The notes: generated by a model not told the origin, from the letters alone. 64,000 nucleotides of DNA from Pelecanus crispus (GCF_030463565.1 NC_134675.1:16079862-16143861); one strand, 5' to 3'; numbered from the stretch's first letter, positions 1-10,647 are shown. A program made the numbers and translations.

Positions 1-19
1 TCCCCCTCCCCCTTCACAT

Positions 20-1153
20 CTAGTTTAAAGCCCTGTCAATGAGCCCCACAAGCTCCTGAGCAAAGACCCTCTTTCCCCTTTGAGAAAGGTGGCTCCCATT
101 TGTCGCCAGTAAGCCTGGTGCCATGCAGGCCGTCCCATTGTTGAAGAACCCAAAGTTGTGACAGTGGCACCAGCCACGGAGCCATGTGTTACGAGATTGG
201 ATCCGCCTGTTCCTACCAATGTCACCTCCCACAACTGGAAGGAGGGAGGAAAAGATGACCTGTGCCCCCGATTCCCTCACTAACCGTCCCAAGGCCCTGA
301 AGTCTCTTTTAATCACCCTTGGGCTGTGCACTGCAACTTTGTCACCACCCACGTGGAAGAGCAGTAAGGGGTAATAGTCCGAGGGCCATACCAGGCTGGG
401 AAGTCTCCTGGTGATATCTCTGACCCGGGCTCCTGGCAGGGAGCAGACTTCCCTATGAGGAGGGTCCACCCAGCATATTGGACCCTCTGTTCCCCTCAGG
501 AGGGAGTCTCCTACAACTATGACCCGTCTTTTCTTCCTTGTGGAGGTGGTAGTAATATGGGGGGTAGGTCTTTGTGGTCTTGGGTACTCTTCTGGTGTAG
601 ATGGATCGACGTCCACATCGTCCACTGACTGGTCCTCCACATCTAGAGCCTCATACCTATTGTGCAGAGGCACCTGGGGGGTCACGGTGGGCAAGGAAAG
701 GGTTCACTTGCCACCCCGATTGTGGACCTGTTTCCATTCACCGCTTCCCTCTAAGACCCTGCCTACATCCTGGTGAGGGGAGGATACTGGATCCCTTTGG
801 TCACAGGCTTTCTCTGGAGGCTGTCCCTGGTCAGGTTTCTGGGAGCTCAGAGCATAATTCCACCTGTCTATCTCTTGCTCAGACTCCCTGATGCTCCGTA
901 GCCTGTCTACTTCCTCCCTTAGCTCTGCCACCAGGCCGAGTAGATAGTCCACTTGGTCACAGCATACACAGCTGTTCCCTCCACTGCCATCTGTTCCCAG
1001 TGCAAGCTGGTGGCACTCCCTGCGGCCAGAGACCTGGACGGCTGTGTGTTTCCCTGGGAGCTCAGTCTGGGTAGATGCAGCCTTTCTGGCTAGTGCAGAG
1101 GATATAGCCTTCCGCCGGGTGGATACCATGGCCATGCCAAGGCTCCCTCTCAC
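20..1153 (-). pseudogene. CR1 ORF1 protein (SGNH/GDSL esterase-like), one in-frame stop
   Basis: Two open stretches, 1153-704 and 694-20, are in the same frame and separated only by a TGA at 704-706, so ORF1 is about 377 codons with a single nonsense codon. The N-terminal half has a Cys-rich piece (CVCC) followed by a charged heptad stretch (LLGLVAELREEVDRLRSI) likely to form a coiled coil. The C-terminal half has a GDSL-type block (VVGDSLLRG) and ends in GLIDRALN then stop. CR1 ORF1 proteins are known to carry an esterase-like domain of this kind. The usual Asp-x-x-His block near the C-terminus reads NGSH here, so activity is doubtful. The start at 1153 is the first Met of the open frame (MRGSLGMAMVSTRRKA); the Met at 1132 is an alternative. 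Confidence 0.8.
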
Positions 1154-1284
1154 CAGCTGAACTTACCGAACCTACCTCTTGAGCTAGGAGGGGGGGCACT
1201 TGGCCCTGCCCACTCGCCCTGACCACGCGCACTGCTGCGCAAACTGACATGCCACGTCCTGTTCGCCGCGCTCCCTGGGGGCTG

Positions 1285-1627
1285 CTTTTATAGGTGGGGT
1301 TTGGCCGCCGTCACTCCTGTCCCCGCCCACGCTGTGTCAGAGCTGCCCCACGTCAGCAGCTCGCTCTTCCCCGCTTAGGCGGGGGGCTGTGCTGCCCGCT
1401 CTTGCCCTGCGCTTTTTTGCCGCCTTAGGAAGGGTGCCCCGGCGCGAGCGTCCGCTCCGGAGCCCTTCGCCTCGGTGACTGCGCTCAAGTGGCAGTTACA
1501 CCGGGTTTTAAACTGCCGCCGTCACTCCTGTCCCCGCCCACGCTGCGTCAGAGCTGCTGTACATCAGCAGCTCGCCCTTTCCCGCTCTTCCCCGCTCTAG
1601 GCGGGGGGCTGGGCTGCCCGCTCTCTC
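1285..1627 (-). promoter_or_regulatory. CR1 5'UTR with two promoter-like direct repeats
   Basis: A GC-rich unit starting GCCGCCGTCACTCCTGTCCC occurs at 1304 and again at 1515 (period 211 bp) and runs with few differences for about 100 bp. A TATAAAAG (minus strand, 1285-1292) lies just downstream of the first copy in the transcription direction, and a TTTAAAA-like run (about 1505-1511) lies at the same position beside the second. I infer tandem promoter monomers of the kind seen in other LINE 5'UTRs. Confidence 0.5.
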
Positions 1628-1716
1628 CTTACTGTAATACCATTGATGTGGCATATAGCAACCATACAAGAGATAACATATAGTATTATATAGCAATTAA
1701 CATCATACCATTCAGT

Positions 1717-2704
1717 TCATTTGCTATTTTCACCCAAAATCAAATCCCCTTGAGGTACACATTGGACTTCCCCATCCTTCCGCATTACCCACCAAGTGCA
1801 CCCAGGTCCTTGAGCAAAAGCAATCCCACAAATGGGTTTGCCTTTGCCAGAGGGGGAGGTCACCCAGACTGTCTTCCCCAGCATATTTTTTATGTGCACT
1901 ACAGGGACTTTATCTCCTTCTACAGTACGTAGAAGTTTTGATTGGGCAGGGCCAGCTCGATGGGCAGATCCCCTGGTGTTGACTAACCAGGTGGCTTTTG
2001 CTAAATGTGTATCCCAATGTTTGAATGTCCCACCACCCATTGCTCTCAGGGTAGTCTTTAACAGTCCATTGTATTGTTTGATTTTCCCGGAGGCTGGTGC
2101 ATGGTAAGGGATGTGATATACCCACTCAATGCCATGCTCTTTGGCCCAGGTGTCTATGAGGTTGTTTCGGAAATGAGTCCCGTTGTCTGACTCGATTCTT
2201 TCTGGGGTGCCATGTCGCCACAGGACTTGCTTTTCAAGGCCCAGGATGGTGTTCCGGGCGGTGGCATGGGGCACGGGACATATTTCCAGCCATCCGGTGG
2301 TTGCTTCCACCATTGTAAGCACATGGCTCTTGCCTTAGAGGGTTTGTAGGAGTGTGATATAATCCATCTGCCAGGCCTCCCCATATTCCTGTTTCAGCCA
2401 TCGTCCACCATACCCGAGGGGCTTGAACCACTTGGCTTGCTTGATTGCAGCACATGTTTCACATTCATGAATAACCTGTGCAATACTGTCCATAGTTAAG
2501 TCCACCCCTCGGTCACGAGCCCATCTGTATGTTGCATCTCTTCCTTGATGGCCTGAGGTGTCATGGGCCCACCGAGCTATAAATAATTCACCCTTATGTT
2601 GCCAGACCAGATCCACATGAGCCACTTCAATCTCAGCAGCCTCACCCACCTGCTGGTTGTTTTGATGTTCTTCAGGGGCCTGGCTCTTTGGTACGTGAGC
2701 ATCT
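1717..2704 (-). pseudogene. ERV A1 integrase
   Basis: Integrase joins viral DNA to the host genome. The N-terminal zinc-binding module is visible (two His in WAHDTSGHQG, then CETC). It is followed by the first catalytic Asp (QMDYI), a TAA stop at 2335-2337, and in the same frame the second Asp block (ESDNGTHF). In the third block (SGKIKQYNG) the position normally held by the catalytic Glu is Lys. The C-terminal domain runs to the stop at 1717. It is fused upstream by a frameshift near 2705 to the RNase H frame. Inactive copy. Confidence 0.85.
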
Positions 2705-3341
2705 CGTGACGAACTTTTACAACCAGGTTCTCTACCCAGGCAGCAATATCTTGCCACAGTGCAGCAGCCCAGATGGGTTTGCCTCTGCGCTGCCAGTTGT
2801 TCTGTTTCCATTGCAGCAACCACCCCCACAGGGCATTTGCCACCATCCATGAGTCAGTATAGAGATAAAGGACTGGCCACTTTTCTCTTTCAGCAATATC
2901 TAAAGCCAGCTGGATGGCTTTCACCTCTGCAAACTGACTCAACTCCCCTTCTCCTTCAGCAGTTTCTGTGACTTGTCGTATAGGACTCCATACAGCAGCT
3001 TTCCACCTCCGATGCTTTCCCACAAGACAACAGGACCCATCAGTGAACAGGGCATATTGCTTTTCATTTTCTGGCAATGTATTATACAGTGGGGCCTCTT
3101 CAGCACGTGTCTCCTCCTCCGGCGATATTACGAAATTTTTGCCTTCTGGCCAGTCCATGATCACTTCCAAGATTCCTGGGCGACTGGGGTTTCCTATTCG
3201 AGCCCGTTGTGTGATTAGTGCAACCCACTTACTCCACATAGTAGCAGTTGCATGATGTGTAGAGGGAACCTTCCCTTTGAACATCCAGCCCAGCACCGGC
3301 AGTCGGGGTGCCAGGAAGAGCTGTGCTTCAGTACCAACCAC
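2705..3341 (-). pseudogene. ERV A1 RNase H domain
   Basis: RNase H removes the RNA strand of the RNA-DNA hybrid during reverse transcription. Its acidic motifs are visible in order: FTDGS, then AEVKAIQLAL, then YTDSWMVANAL. The frame opens at 3341 in the RT connection region and leaves the true reading frame near 2705, where a frameshift links it to integrase. The stretch 3342-3735 between RT and RNase H is broken in all frames. Confidence 0.8.
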
Positions 3342-3735
3342 ATCTGAAGCAGCTCAAACGCCTTCATATGCTGCCAATATCTCTTTCTCAGTTGGAGTAT
3401 AGCAGGCCTTGGATCCTCTGTATCCCTAACTCCAAAATCCTAGGGGTGGACCTCGAGTGTCCCCTGGGTGCTTTCTGCCAGAGGCTCTATATAGGGCCAT
3501 TCTCCTCAGCTGTGGTGTAGAGCACATTTTTCACATCTTGCCCTTCCCAGACTGGCCCCAGGGCTACTGCATGAACTATCTCCCATTTAATTTGTTCAAA
3601 GGCTTGTCATTCCTCAGGGCCCCATTTGAAACCATTCTTCTTCCAGGTCACTTGACAGATGGGGCTTACGATCAGACTGTAATTTGGAATATGCATTCTC
3701 CAAAAACCCACAACACCTAAGAAAGCTTGTGTTTC

Positions 3736-4446
3736 CTATTTGCTAGTCGGTGATGACATAGCTGTTATTTTGTTGATCACATCCATTGGGGTCTGACAAC
3801 GTCCATCTTGCCATTTTATTCCTAAAAACTGGATCTCCTGTGCAGGTCCCTTGACCTTGCTCTGTTTTATGGCAAAACCAGCTTTCAGAAGGATTTGGAC
3901 TATTTTCTTTCCTTTCTCAAAAAATGTCTTCTGCTGCATTGCCACATACGATGATGTCATCAATGTACTGCAGATGTTCTGGAGCTTCACCCTGTTCCAC
4001 TGCTGTCTGGATAAGTCCATGGCAAATGGTAGGGCTATGTTTCCACCCCGGGTCATTCAATTCCAGGTGTACTGGATGCCCCTCCAAGTGAAAGGAAACT
4101 GTGGCCTGCACTCTGCTGCCAAAGGGATGGAGAAAAATGCATTAGCGATGTCAATTGTGGCATACCACTTGGCTGCCTTTGACTCCAGTTCGTATTGAAG
4201 TTCTAGCATGTCTGGCACGGCAGCACTCAGCGGCGGTGTAACTTCGTTCAGGCCACGATAGTCCACTGTTAGTCTCCACTCCCCATTAGACTTTCGCACT
4301 GGCCATATGGGACTGTTAAAGGGTGAGCGAGTCTTGCTGATCACTCCCTGGCTCTCCAGGCGACGAATCAGGTTATGGATGTGAATCAGGGAGTCTCGGT
4401 TGGTGCGATATTGCCGCCAGTGCACCATTGTGGTACTGATCGGCAC
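3736..4446 (-). pseudogene. ERV A1 reverse transcriptase
   Basis: The RT fingers and palm are recognisable: SPFNSPIWPVRKSNGEWRL, then DYRGLN, then the first catalytic Asp region (YATIDIANAFFSIPL) in the frame from 4446, which ends at a stop at 4057. The YIDD active-site box lies at 3956-3967 in a different frame (4111-3917). The thumb part (GPAQEIQFLGIKW) is in the frame from 4056. At least two frameshifts are therefore needed. The intact YIDD shows the break is secondary decay. Confidence 0.85.
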
Positions 4447-4449
4447 CTG

Positions 4450-4800
4450 TTATTCTTCGACCCTCAGCAACCCCACAATTGAAGGGTCCTTCGAGAGACC
4501 GGGCAAGGTGGACAGCTGTTTCATTTCCTCCATCTCCAAGGCAGCTATACCAAAAGCCCACCGGTACCATTTTGGGTCCTTGAAATACCCTCTCCTGAGG
4601 TAGTCTATGCCAAGGATGCACAGAGCCTCTGGGCCAGTCACAATGGGGTGCTTCTGCCACTCATTCCCAGTTAGGCTCACTTTGGCCTCCAATACAGTTA
4701 GCTGTTGGGATCCCCTGTCACTCCAGAAATACAGATGTGTTCTGCCCCTGTATAGCTTGATGGCATTAGGGTACACTGTGCACCGGTGTCCACTCGAGCC
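4450..4800 (-). pseudogene. ERV A1 aspartic protease region
   Basis: A VDTGA active-site box is readable on the minus strand at about 4778-4796 in one frame. The remainder (LTVLEAKVSLTGNEWQ, then ILGIDYLRRG) is in the frame opening at 4776. A frameshift just after the active-site box separates them. This is the position expected for a protease between gag and RT. Confidence 0.7.
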
Positions 4801-5361
4801 TCATAGTCCTGTGGGTCTGATGTGCCAGGCCATCGAATCCACACAGTGCAGTAAACCCGGTTGTCCCTTTCCTCCACCTGGCTGGAGGCAGGGCCCCTCT
4901 AGTCCCAGTCATAGTATTCGTTAATTGCTTGTTGTATATATGAATCAGAAGTCCCTTCATTAAAATCAGGAGTAAGATCAGCCCTTCTACTCTGTCTTTT
5001 TTTTGCCCACTCGAAACTGGAGCAGCAATTTTCCTGGAAGAACCCCTTTGTGTGATTGTTTTTCCTTGCAGGTCACATACCCGTGCCTCTAGGGTCGAGG
5101 TAGATTTTTCAATCCCACTTCCTCATGTCCTCTCCATGGTCACGCAGGTAAAACCACAGGGTTCCCCGTGGTGTATATCAACTATATCCTCTCTCTCGAG
5201 CAGAGGAGCACCTAGTCCCAATAGCTGAGTTAGTGGTCTGTACAGATGTGGGGTAAGATCTATCCTCTTTGAGTTGCTGGACCTTCCAGGATAATTTCTC
5301 CAGAGCCAAGAAAAGGGAGGAAGAAAGACTTTTTTTCTATTGCCGGAGTTGGCCAGCCAAT

Positions 5362-5970
5362 TTATCCATCATCTGTTCCTCTCCGTCTTTCCAGGTCATT
5401 ACTGCCAATGAATTTGCATGCGATAATGGTGCGCTCCATACAAACTTCATCTGGGTCTTTGGATAACTGCTCATAGTTCAGGTCACTATAAATCACCTCC
5501 AGCATGCCTAATTCCCTCAGGTACTGGATACCTTTGTCTACGGTGGTCCATTTGCCTGGGTGACATATAACATCTTCCTTGAAGGGATACCTTTCCTTCA
5601 CGCTTGACAGGAGTCGCCTCCAGAGGCTGAGGGTTTGTGCCCCTTTTCCAATCGCTTTGTCAATGCCCCCTTCCCTAGAAAGGGATCCCAGCTGCTTGGC
5701 TTCCTTACCCTCTAATTCCAGGCTACTGGCCCTGTTATCCCAGCATCGGAGCAGCCAGGTGATGATGTGCTTGCCTGGATGACAGCTGAAATTTTTTCGC
5801 ATATCTCGCAGTTCACTCAGGGACAGAGATCGGGTGGTTTCCCTCTTGTTTATGAATCCTTCGTCTTCCTCCTGTTCTCGTGGTGGTCCTGCTTTAGAGT
5901 AGTCTGCCTCCTCGCCGTCAAGACAGTATGCTTCTTCCTCCTGCTCCCTCTTTAGGAGGATTTTCCTCAT
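5362..5970 (-). pseudogene. ERV A1 gag, capsid region
   Basis: About 202 codons starting with an acidic, Gln/Glu-rich linker and running into a helical segment (TWLLRCWDNRASSLELEGKE, then LWRRLLSSVKERYPFKED), consistent with a retroviral capsid. There is no CCHC zinc knuckle in this stretch. It is out of frame with the upstream gag segment. The remaining gag-protease spacer (about 4960-5361) has no long frame and nothing else I recognise. Confidence 0.6.
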
Positions 5971-5992
5971 CCCTTTCTACACGAGCTGACTT

Positions 5993-6862
5993 TCACATCC
6001 AGGATTTCTTTTTGTGTATGGGGGTGACTGATACCAGCACGGGTTGCTTCCCTGATTTAGCTGCAGTGCCTGTTGCTGGGGTTGGAGTAGCTGCTGTGCC
6101 TGTTGGTTTGTTTTCCCTCTCTTCTCCCTGAGGGTGCTGCATAATACCGAGCAGTGTTTCGTAAATACTAGCCAGGGCCCAGCACAGTGCGATGAGTTGT
6201 GCCTCTTTGGAATAACCACAGCTTTTTTTTTTTTTTTTCTCCAAGCCTTCCATCACTTCATCAGGATCCTGTAGTTGTTCAGGAGTGAAGTTCCAGATCA
6301 TTGGAGGTGAGAAGTTCTCTAAGTACCTGCCCGTATTCTCCCAAATGCAGTGCCACCCATGACTGTCCAGCCTTGGGGCAGATCTCTGGGTAATTTTTTT
6401 AAATAGTTGTTTAAACCTAAACAAGACCTGAAACACATTCAGAAGATATAGCAATAGGAGCATGCTGGTTTGAACAACCCAAGGATATTCAAAATTCTCG
6501 AGAGCTCTTGTAACTAGCCTGAAGGAGAAAGGGAAGGTGAAAGAGCAGGGGAAAGCATTCCCCCCCGTCTTCCCCACAGATTGGTTCTCCGAGGAGAAAA
6601 AGTGAAGAGTGTCATTATTAATAATTTCCGAGAGATGGCGCCCGAGGTACGGAGATGACAGCAATACCAAATACGAATAGCCAATGAGTTTTTTTACTAG
6701 TGATATTATCGTATCGTAAATCGATGTTACACCATATAGTAAAATGATAATCCTGATCCATCTCCCAGAGGTGATAAACAGCACCGCGGGGAATGCATAC
6801 TGTAAGTGAGGAATTACATAATACAACCATGCAAACAAATAAAACAGCATTGTGACCAGCAA
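5993..6862 (-). pseudogene. ERV A1 gag N-terminal region with hydrophobic segments
   Basis: A 289-codon open frame from the first Met after the leader. Unusually for gag it begins with a strongly hydrophobic stretch (MLFYLFAWLYYVIPHLQYA), then a second (LFITSGRWIRIIILLYGV) and a third (MLLLLYLLNVFQVLFRF near residue 150), suggesting several membrane-associated helices. The C-terminal part is Thr/Pro/Ala-rich (TGTAATPTPATGTAA). A run of 16 T at 6223-6238 encodes a Lys stretch. It ends at a stop near 5993; the capsid continues in another frame. Confidence 0.6.
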
Positions 6863-6945
6863 ATATTAAACTAATATAATAATTGTTTATTACAAATTTA
6901 TTTCAACATGATCTGGTCAGCTCTGTCGTTATCTCAACCCTTCGT

Positions 6946-6963
6946 GCCCCACGTTGGGTGCCA
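6946..6963 (-). promoter_or_regulatory. ERV A1 primer binding site, lysine-tRNA type
   Basis: The minus strand reads TGGCACCCAACGTGGGGC starting 8 bases after the LTR end. It differs at one CpG-derived base from the complement of the 3' end of tRNA-Lys (TGGCGCCCAACGTGGGGC). The 6863-6971 leader otherwise holds nothing recognisable. Confidence 0.75.
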
Positions 6964-6971
6964 AAAAGGAC

Positions 6972-7552
6972 TGTCGTGGTTTAACCCCAGCCAGCAACTA
7001 AGCACCACGCAGCTGCTCGCTCACTCCCCCTACCCCGGTGGGATGGGGGAGAGAATCAGGACAAAAGTAAGAAAACTGTGGTTTGAGATAAGAGCAGTTT
7101 AATATTGAAATAAAATAATAAGAAGATAAAAATAATAATAATGATGACAATAATAATAATAAATAATAATAAATTGTAGTGAAAAGGAAAACAACAAAAA
7201 GAGGAAAAAAACCCAGGAAAAACAAGTGATGCAACCACCCGCCAACCAACACCCAGCCCATCCCTGCCCCCCAGCCAACTCCCCCCAGTTTATATACTGA
7301 GCATGATGTCATATGGTATTGAATATGCCTTTGGCCAGTTTGGGTCAGCTGTCCTGGCTATGTCTCCTCCCAAGTTCTTGTGTACCTGGCAGAGCATGGG
7401 AAGCTGAAAGGTCCTTGACTAGCATAAGCAGTACTTAGCAACAACTAAAACATCAGTGTGTTATCAACATTATTCTCATACTAAATCCAAAACACAGCAC
7501 TATACCAGCTACTAGGAAGAAAATTAACTCTATCCCAGCTGAAACCAGGACA
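6972..7552 (-). mobile_element. LTR-A, 5' LTR of provirus A1
   Basis: 581 bp from TGTCGTGGTT to ACCAGGACA (plus strand), i.e. TG...CA on both strands. In the transcription direction it has a degraded CRE, a TATA box in AGTATATAAACTGG, and an A/T-rich R-U5. Homologous to the LTR copies at 9504, 12195, 34803, 44010 and 63020. The paired 3' LTR is not in the window, so the target duplication cannot be checked. Confidence 0.9.
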
Positions 7553-7775
7553 CTCTGCTGTAGCTCCTTATTGCATAATCAAGATATTGTGCAAAGGCTA
7601 GGAGTGTACCATGCATCCACAGAGACAGAAATAAAAGTAGCAGTGACCGCTTTGTATATAAGAAACTTTCTATTATCTAAACTGCTTACTAGTAAAATCT
7701 GTGACATATCTTTAAGAAAGGTCAGCTGTATGTGGACCAAGGGGTGGAATTTAGTGATCCTGACTAAGAGACCAT

Positions 7776-8294
7776 TGTACGTCCAGGAGTGGGTGATCTG
7801 CATAACAGTTAACCTGAGTAGGGCCAGGCCTGTGCTGCACTATGCTACACGTATGGCTTGGCCTTCAGGCCACAGGATAAACTCAGCCAGCTCATTGTAA
7901 CAGAGGAGTCTGCAGTCAGCTCCCACTTAGTATTGGTGATTACACCACCTGCATGGCCTTGCCTTTATCTAGGAGTGCAGCAAGAAGTTCTCATGAGAAT
8001 ATCCTTTCCGTTTGACAGTGGAAATGATGAATAGAGTTGTTTTCTTGCAGTAAATCTTATAATAGCTTGAATGACGAAAAGGGGAGAACCTCTTCTATGG
8101 ACGGGGTCTGCTCAGTGTACTGTGCATGGGTCGGAGGCCTGTTCGATGCTACACTACCTGGGGTTCCCACCATCTAAAGGGACATAAGATTATCTATACT
8201 ATTCTCTCCTTATAGCCTTAGCTCTAATAAATAGCATTTTAAATACTGCATTACAGAGTAGACTCTAAGCGCCTTTCTTACTGGGATCATAACA
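7776..8294 (+). mobile_element. Possible solo LTR of an unrecognised family
   Basis: 519 bp beginning TGTACGTCC and ending ATAACA, flanked by GACCAT (7770-7775) and GACCAG (8295-8300), an imperfect 6-bp or 5-bp target duplication. An AATAAA at about 8226 with a 60-70 bp tail fits an R/U5 region. I found no other copy here, so this rests on boundary logic only. Confidence 0.35.
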
Positions 8295-8300
8295 GACCAG

Positions 8301-9503
8301 CATCTCCTGGTGCAAAACAACCACTATCTTAAAAGAAAGTGGAATCAGTCTGTAGAAATGTCTGCTATAAACATATTAAAACTTCCAATAAAAAATGGAA
8401 ATTTAACTTCTAGTGGTCATTTCACCTTGTCTGTTTCCCAACTGGAAAACAAAACTCAGGTTTAACTGTCCCTTATTTCTCCTTCCAACAGAATGCTTTT
8501 CAAAATTTATTTATATTATTTTAATATCATACTATTTATATTATAATATTAGATGCATTTCTCAATTTTTAACACATGCCTGTGAGGTCCCCCCTCGTGG
8601 AAGTTTGACTGCTGGGTCTCAGGACAAATATAGCCATAGTGCAGCTGAGGGTTGCTCCCTTCCTCCTGGTAACCTTGGAGAGAGGCTTCCAGGCAGTGCT
8701 GTGGGGAGGCCTCAGCCAGGGCTGGACACTGTCCTGTGGGAGCCACTTTCAGCTGAGGCTCTGGTGCTTGGCCCCTGCCTGAACTGCAGCTCCTTCTGCA
8801 TCGCAGCCCTGCCTCTGCCTGGCCCTGTTAATCTGGACCTGGACCCTGACCTGCGGGCTGACTTCCCAGACTGACCTTGGCCCTGCCTCATCGCTATGGA
8901 CCTGCCTGGTGATTACTGGGCTGTGTCTGACCCTGGTTCCCCTCATCAGGTCTGATCCTGAACCCCACCTGCAGTCTGACATCCCTTGGCCTGTCCCCAT
9001 CCCCACAGAGGTACCTGATGCCCTGGGCTGGGGGCTGCCCCAGCTGCCTGCCCTGGCCTGCCTTGTTTGGGACAGTGGGACAGGCCCTGACTACTGAGGC
9101 CCTGCCCTGCTGGATCCTTAGTCCCCTCCTGGGGTCCTGACAATTCCAAGTGTTTAAACTACTGTGTGAACTGTAGTAGGTTAGTGTCTTTTTTTCAGAG
9201 TTTCAAATAATGTTGTGATACAGTGATCAAATCAAAGATAAATAGATATACTTTGCTTCCTAATATACTCTTCTATGATAAATGTCCACTGTAAATTACT
9301 GATTATTATATGACCTTAAGTAAATGAATCGAGTAAATGAAGGAAGCTTTGCTACCACACAAAACTTTTCACTAAGCTTATCAAGAAACATCTTGACTCT
9401 AACCATATATTTTTTTCCTCAAAATTTGCCACCTGTATGAGTGATGTAGTTGTATTCATGGGGTTTTAGTTCAGGCAGTTTTCAAAGATTTTTCCAAAAT
9501 ACT
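8301..9503. other. Upstream intergenic; GC-rich unidentified segment at about 8575-9150
   Basis: 8301-8574 and 9150-9503 are A/T-rich with nothing recognisable. 8575-9150 is distinctly GC-rich and made of irregularly repeated CTGAC, CCTGG and CCTGCC words, open for 153 codons on + (8413-8874) without resembling a protein. It has the look of an old interspersed repeat; family unknown. Confidence 0.4.
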
Positions 9504-10083
9504 TGTGCTGGTTTTGGCTGGGATAGAGTTAATTTTCTTCATAGTAGCTAGTATGGGGCTATGTTTTGGATTTGTGCTGGAAACAGTGTTGATGATACAG
9601 GGATGTTTTAGTTATTGCTGAGCAATGCTTACACAGAATCAAGGCCTTTTCTACTTCTCACAATGCCCTGCCGGTGAGTAGGTTGGCAGTGCACAAAAAG
9701 TTGGGAGGGGACACAGTTGGGACAGCTGACCCCAACTGACCAAAGGGATATTCCATAACATATGACATCATGCTCAGCAATAAAACTAGGGGGGAGGTTG
9801 GTGGTGGGGGGTGCTGCTCGGGGACCGGCTGGGCATTGGTCGGTTGGTGGTGAGCAATTGTTTTCATTTGCATCACTTGTCTGTCTTGGGTTTTATTTCT
9901 CTCTCTCTGTTATTTTCCTTTTCCTTACAATTTATTATTTTATTTCAATTATTAAGCTGTTTTTATATCAACCCACGAGTTTTCTCACTTTTACACTTCC
10001 GATTCTCTCCCCCATCTCGCTGTGGGGGGAGCGAGTGAGCGGCTGTGTGGTGCTTAGTTGCCAGCTGGGGTTAAACCACGACA
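9504..10083 (+). mobile_element. Solo LTR-A
   Basis: 580 bp from TGTGCTGGTTTTGG to AACCACGACA, flanked by a perfect 5-bp duplication ATACT (9499-9503 and 10084-10088). No internal retroviral sequence, so a solo LTR formed by LTR-LTR recombination. The TATA region is degraded (CAGCAATAAAAC). Confidence 0.9.
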
Positions 10084-10647
10084 ATACTGCTTATGGTTAT
10101 CTGGAAGTTTACATCAGCACTGTAAATACTGTTACTACCAGTGGACTAATGATGATAGACTTTCAGAAAGAATATCTAGTGTAGAGATGGCCATGAGCGT
10201 AGCCATTTGACCTCACTGATACTGACACATTAGTTTAAATGGCATTATATCTGGCAATTCAGGCCCCAGAGCTTTTTTTCCAAGGAAACAGTAGCAGCAT
10301 CTCAGATAAAAATCTAAGAGTACGCTGATGATAGTAACAATCAGAAATGCCAAAATTTCAAATTACAAAAGTTATGTCCTTTACACAAGATCATCTACTT
10401 ATGTAGATACTTGGATAGCTTGCTAAATGTTTTTGATGTTTATTATTTGTATTAATTTCTTGTTACAATACAGTTGTGTAGACCAATCAAATTACTCATG
10501 TTAAGGGTGGGCTAATCAGTTAACATTGCTTGCATAATCGGTATATACTTGTCCCATGCAGGTAGTACAGAATACCCCCCCCCCCATTGTTTTGTTGCTG
10601 TTGTGGTTTGTTTGCTTGGGTTTGTTTGTTTGGTTTTTTTTAATTGA
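10084..10647. other. Intergenic, no gene seen
   Basis: A/T-rich unique-looking DNA with a C-run near 10567 and T/G-rich simple sequence (TTTGTTTG) at about 10590-10640. No coding or RNA feature found. Confidence 0.5.

Larger units (their letters stand above)
1..1627 (-). mobile_element. CR1 LINE, 5' portion (5'UTR and ORF1); 3' part lies left of the window
   Basis: Reads on the minus strand. It holds a GC-rich 5'UTR (about 1154-1627) and ORF1 (20-1153); ORF2 would lie beyond base 1. The 5' limit is set by comparison with a second copy of the ERV that this CR1 abuts. From about 1628 rightward the sequence (TTACTGTAATACCATTGATG) matches 63894 onward, and to the left of that point the two diverge completely. 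The CR1 therefore probably inserted into the 3' internal part of provirus A1. Most avian CR1 copies are severely 5'-truncated, so a copy that keeps its promoter region is uncommon. Confidence 0.85.
1628..7552 (-). mobile_element. ERV-L-like provirus A1 (5' LTR, gag, pol; 3' LTR not in window)
   Basis: Minus-strand order from high to low coordinate: 5' LTR (6972-7552), primer binding site (6946-6963), gag (about 6862-5000), protease, RT, RNase H, integrase (ending 1717), then a short 3' internal piece cut at 1628 by CR1. There is no env. The class III (ERV-L-like) assignment rests on the pol motifs seen, the lack of env, and the 5-bp target duplications of related solo LTRs in this window. All reading frames are interrupted by frameshifts and stops. 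Confidence 0.85.

Noticed and set aside
8413-8874. 153-codon + strand frame
   Set aside because: Compositional: GC-rich CTGCC/CTGAC words avoid stops. No domain or start context.
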